Shown piece by piece: positions 21,547 to 23,804 of a DNA stretch of 23,804 nucleotides; the stretch's first letter is position 1; the number at the start of each line of letters is the position of its first letter. Source of the DNA: Alectoria sarmentosa (taxonomy: Eukaryota; Ascomycota; Lecanoromycetes; Lecanorales; Parmeliaceae); contig WOGZ01000430.1 of NCBI GenBank assembly GCA_009733775.1, positions 1 to 23,804 of the forward strand, written 5' to 3'. A program made the translations under genes and the position numbers. Under the pieces are notes generated by a model. The model worked only from the letters and a program-made list of their open reading frames with translations, searched no databases and was not told the origin of the DNA.

Positions 21547-22020
21547 ATGAATTATCAAAAAATTGCTTTTCATAATTCGTTTATAACGTTCGATATTTTA
21601 TTAAACGAATTTATTTATAACGATTTTATTAAATCTTTAATTTTTATTAATTTTAACAATTATAAATATTTTATAACGTTCAAAAACGATTTCATTTATT
21701 ATTTTGAAATTTATTATATTTATCATAAAAATAAAACCTTCATCATATTTCTGCGATTCAAAATCTATTTAAAATTTCGCGATTATCAAATTAATCATAT
21801 TCATCTCAACAATAAAAACGAATATATTAATAAGATTTTTTTTGAATATCTTATTCAAACGGGTATCAAATAAAAATTCATTATTATAAACAATTTCGAA
21901 ATAAATGAAATCGTCGAACGATTTAATCAAACTTTAATAAATAAGATTCATTTAATTTTGTTAAATTTCAATCTCAATAAATCCTTTTGATTTAAAATAA
22001 TAATCATAATTAATTATTTA
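21547..22020 (+). pseudogene. copia element 2 pol: integrase core
   Basis: Would insert the cDNA copy into the host genome. The frame is open from 21,547 to 21,873 and continues past a stop at 21,871-21,873. Y-K-Y-F-I-T-F-K-N-D-F (residues 39-49) matches the family Y-F-x-T-F-x-D-D-F, and N-N-K-N-E-Y (residues 88-93) matches S-D-N-G-x-E-Y. N-E-I-V-E-R (21,904-21,921) matches N-G-x-x-E-R. The three catalytic positions can be placed: Asp at 21,622-21,624 is kept, the second Asp at 21,808-21,810 is now Asn, and Glu at 21,916-21,918 is kept. There are 35 residues between the second and third, the expected DDE spacing. It is followed by F-N-Q-T-L, also typical. Confidence 0.92.
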
Positions 22021-22290
22021 ACGATACGTTTTTTTAATATCAAGATCATCGTCACATTTTTCAAAATCTTTTATCATCGCAAACCTATTTTTTTTATTTA
22101 TGTATCATTAATTTCATCGTTTACGTTTTAAAACGAATTCAAAAAAAAATTATAAATAAAAACAAAAAATGTATTTTTTTAAATTATAAAGACGAATTTA
22201 TTTTTCGCTTTTACAATTTAATCAAAAAAAAGATTTTTCACATTAATAATATGCATTTCATCAAAAAACATTCACATTTCGTGAATTTAA
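22021..22290 (+). pseudogene. copia element 2 pol: integrase C-terminal region
   Basis: Y-H-R-K-P near 22,074 corresponds to the conserved x-x-x-K-P-N-x-S-x-L-R-V-F-G segment of copia. In another frame, 22,170-22,260 reads C-I-F-L-N-Y-K-D-E-F-I-F-R-F-Y-N, like the family G-I-F-L-G-Y-x-x-x-x-x-Y-R-x-Y-N block, followed by the K-K-x-x-H/R-x-x-x-V-x-F-x-E-type end. The A9 run at about 22,141 is a likely frameshift site. Confidence 0.75.
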
Positions 22291-22890
22291 AAAGGAAATT
22301 GAGGTTTATAAATCTTTAAACAAACGTTAACGTCTTTTTATATCAATATTTATTATAAAAAAAACATTAAATGAACAACGTATCATTATACTGCCAAACG
22401 TTGAATTTATAATTTCAATTAAATCGAATCAATTATCATCAACAAATATTTTATCGTTAATCGTTAATCGTTTTCAAAAATTTCATTTTATCATCATTGC
22501 AATGCGTATATTTATGACATTTATCAAATTTATTATATTAATCGTCAAATTTATCATCGTTTTCTCTTTATCGATAATTTCGAAATTTATTAATATAAAA
22601 ATTATATGAGAACATTTCGAATATAAAATTATTTAAAAAATATTTGATGATCATAAAGATTTCATTATTTCGAATCTTCGTGATTTATCATTTAATTTTT
22701 TAACAAAAGCTTTCATTATCTTTATTTTTTTTGCAAATCATATTAATAAATTTAACATTTTCAAACTTATAATTTACGAATAAACGATTTTTAACAATTT
22801 AATTCATATAAATTAAAAAATTAATATACGAAATAAATCTAAATTTTTCATAAATAATAACATTTAATATCTTATTCAAGCGTTTTCAAA
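22291..22890 (+). pseudogene. copia element 2 pol: linker between integrase and RT, unreadable
   Basis: About 600 bases between readable integrase and readable reverse transcriptase. In copia this stretch is a poorly conserved linker plus the start of RT. I found no motif, and no sign of an inserted element. Confidence 0.4.
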
Positions 22891-23804
22891 AATTCATATT
22901 TTTAAAAATCGTTAAATTTACATTATAAAGCGAGATCTCGAAAAGAAAATCATTTATTATAAAACACGTTAAATTATTCAAAGATTCGAACAATAAAAGA
23001 ATTATAATTATTATGACATTTTCGCGTTAATAATAAAATTTATAAATTATAAAGCGATTTTTACGTTTATGACGATTATGAATTAAAACATAAAATAAAT
23101 AAACGTTAAAACCGTCTTTCTTTATAATGATGTTCAAAAAAACATTTATATATAACAATTTAAAGACTTTAACAAAAACAATATCAAGATTTACAAATTA
23201 AATAAAATCTTTTATAATTTAAAACAATCTTTTAAAATTTAATATCAACATTTTTCGATTTATATAAAAAAACTCGATCTCAATTTTATCAAATCGAACG
23301 ATAATGTGTTTATAAACCTTAAAAAAAAATCATTATAACGCTTTATGTCGATAATGTTTTAATTATAAATCACAATAAAATCGTCATCAAACGAATCAAA
23401 GATGTTTTAAACGTCAAATTTCACATATTAAATTTGAGATTATACGTCTTTTATTTAAACATGATCGTTAAAAGAGATCATCATAACGACATTATCCGTT
23501 TAAAACAAAAAACGTATATCACACGTTTTTTCAATTATTTTAAATATTGAAATTTCATCCTCATTAATACATTATTCAAAATTAATCGCAAATTAACGCT
23601 CATCGAAAAGAGTTATGTGACTCTTAAAAAACTTTATAAAAAATATCAATTCATTATGAGTTTTCTTATATACGTTATATTGAAAACTCATTTCGATATC
23701 GTTTATATTATTTCTTTAATTAATCGATATTCAATTAACTTTATTTCAACGCATTAAAATGCGATTATTCGAATTTTTCGATATTTTAAAAATATAATAC
23801 ATTA
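22891..23804 (+). pseudogene. copia element 2 pol: reverse transcriptase, start of RNase H
   Basis: Would copy element RNA into DNA. Y-K-A-R at 22,924-22,935 matches the family Y-K-A-R-L-V. I-R-T-I near 22,984 matches the segment before the first catalytic Asp. The palm is very clear: from 23,341 one frame runs to the window end with only two stops, both where the family often has Trp. Y-V-D-N at 23,344-23,355 replaces Y-V-D-D. It is followed by L-N-V-K-F-H-I, F-Y-L-N-M-I-V-K-R-D, R-L-K-Q-K-T-Y-I, and then the Y-Q-F-I-M-S-F-L-I-Y box and R-I-F-R-Y at 23,770-23,784. Just upstream, at the A9 run 23,321-23,329, the reading shifts frame. RNase H proper and the 3' LTR lie beyond the window. Confidence 0.92.

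Noticed and set aside
1..23804. Mitochondrial, apicomplexan or bacterial AT-rich genome; CRISPR array
   Set aside because: The copia pol remnants with RIP-type changes argue for fungal nuclear DNA. There are no evenly spaced identical repeats with unique spacers, and no bacterial gene layout.

Overview
This window looks like a RIP-degraded, AT-rich repeat block from a filamentous ascomycete, or another fungus with a RIP-like process. I find no intact host gene and no tRNA or rRNA. The only protein-level homology I can support is to Ty1/copia LTR retrotransposons. Their differences from the family consensus are almost all C-to-T or G-to-A: Asp to Asn, Gly to Lys/Asn/Glu, His to Tyr, Trp and Gln to stop. 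Base composition is extremely AT-rich over most of the window. Surviving G and C sit largely in CpG, and GG/CC pairs are rare. The host call is an inference, and no species can be named.

Layout. Positions 1-12,680 are mostly unrecognisable AT-rich sequence. They contain two LTR remnants (3,021-3,073 on the minus strand and about 3,776-3,869 on the plus strand), a double palindrome (5,848-5,871) and a GC-richer hairpin island (7,645-7,710). Positions 12,681-15,344 differ in composition: CpA-rich tracts survive, a C-rich left part gives way to a G-rich right part, and three arrays of a related 11-bp unit lie at 12,681, 13,041 and 15,040. At 15,345-15,451 is a solo-LTR-like insert. From 15,452 to 16,636 runs the second half of a copia pol gene (reverse transcriptase palm through the end of RNase H) on the plus strand. 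Its start coincides with the edge of the insert.

Positions 16,637-17,688 hold a decayed (CAT)n microsatellite and a slightly GC-richer stretch without a recognisable gene. An LTR (17,689-17,831) follows. A 616-base spacer then carries an 87-codon open frame with a coiled-coil pattern. From 18,448 to the window end is a second copia element: 5' LTR (18,448-18,560), a primer-binding site resembling half of initiator tRNA-Met, a gag region too decayed to read, then protease, integrase and reverse transcriptase, with the window ending at the start of RNase H.

How the parts relate. The LTRs would have driven and terminated transcription, the primer site would have started minus-strand cDNA, and pol supplied protease, integrase and reverse transcriptase/RNase H. 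All copies here are dead, through stops, frameshifts in homopolymer runs and lost catalytic aspartates. The LTRs kept much more of their sequence than the interior did. Four related or partly related LTRs plus one insert indicate repeated nested insertion followed by mutation.
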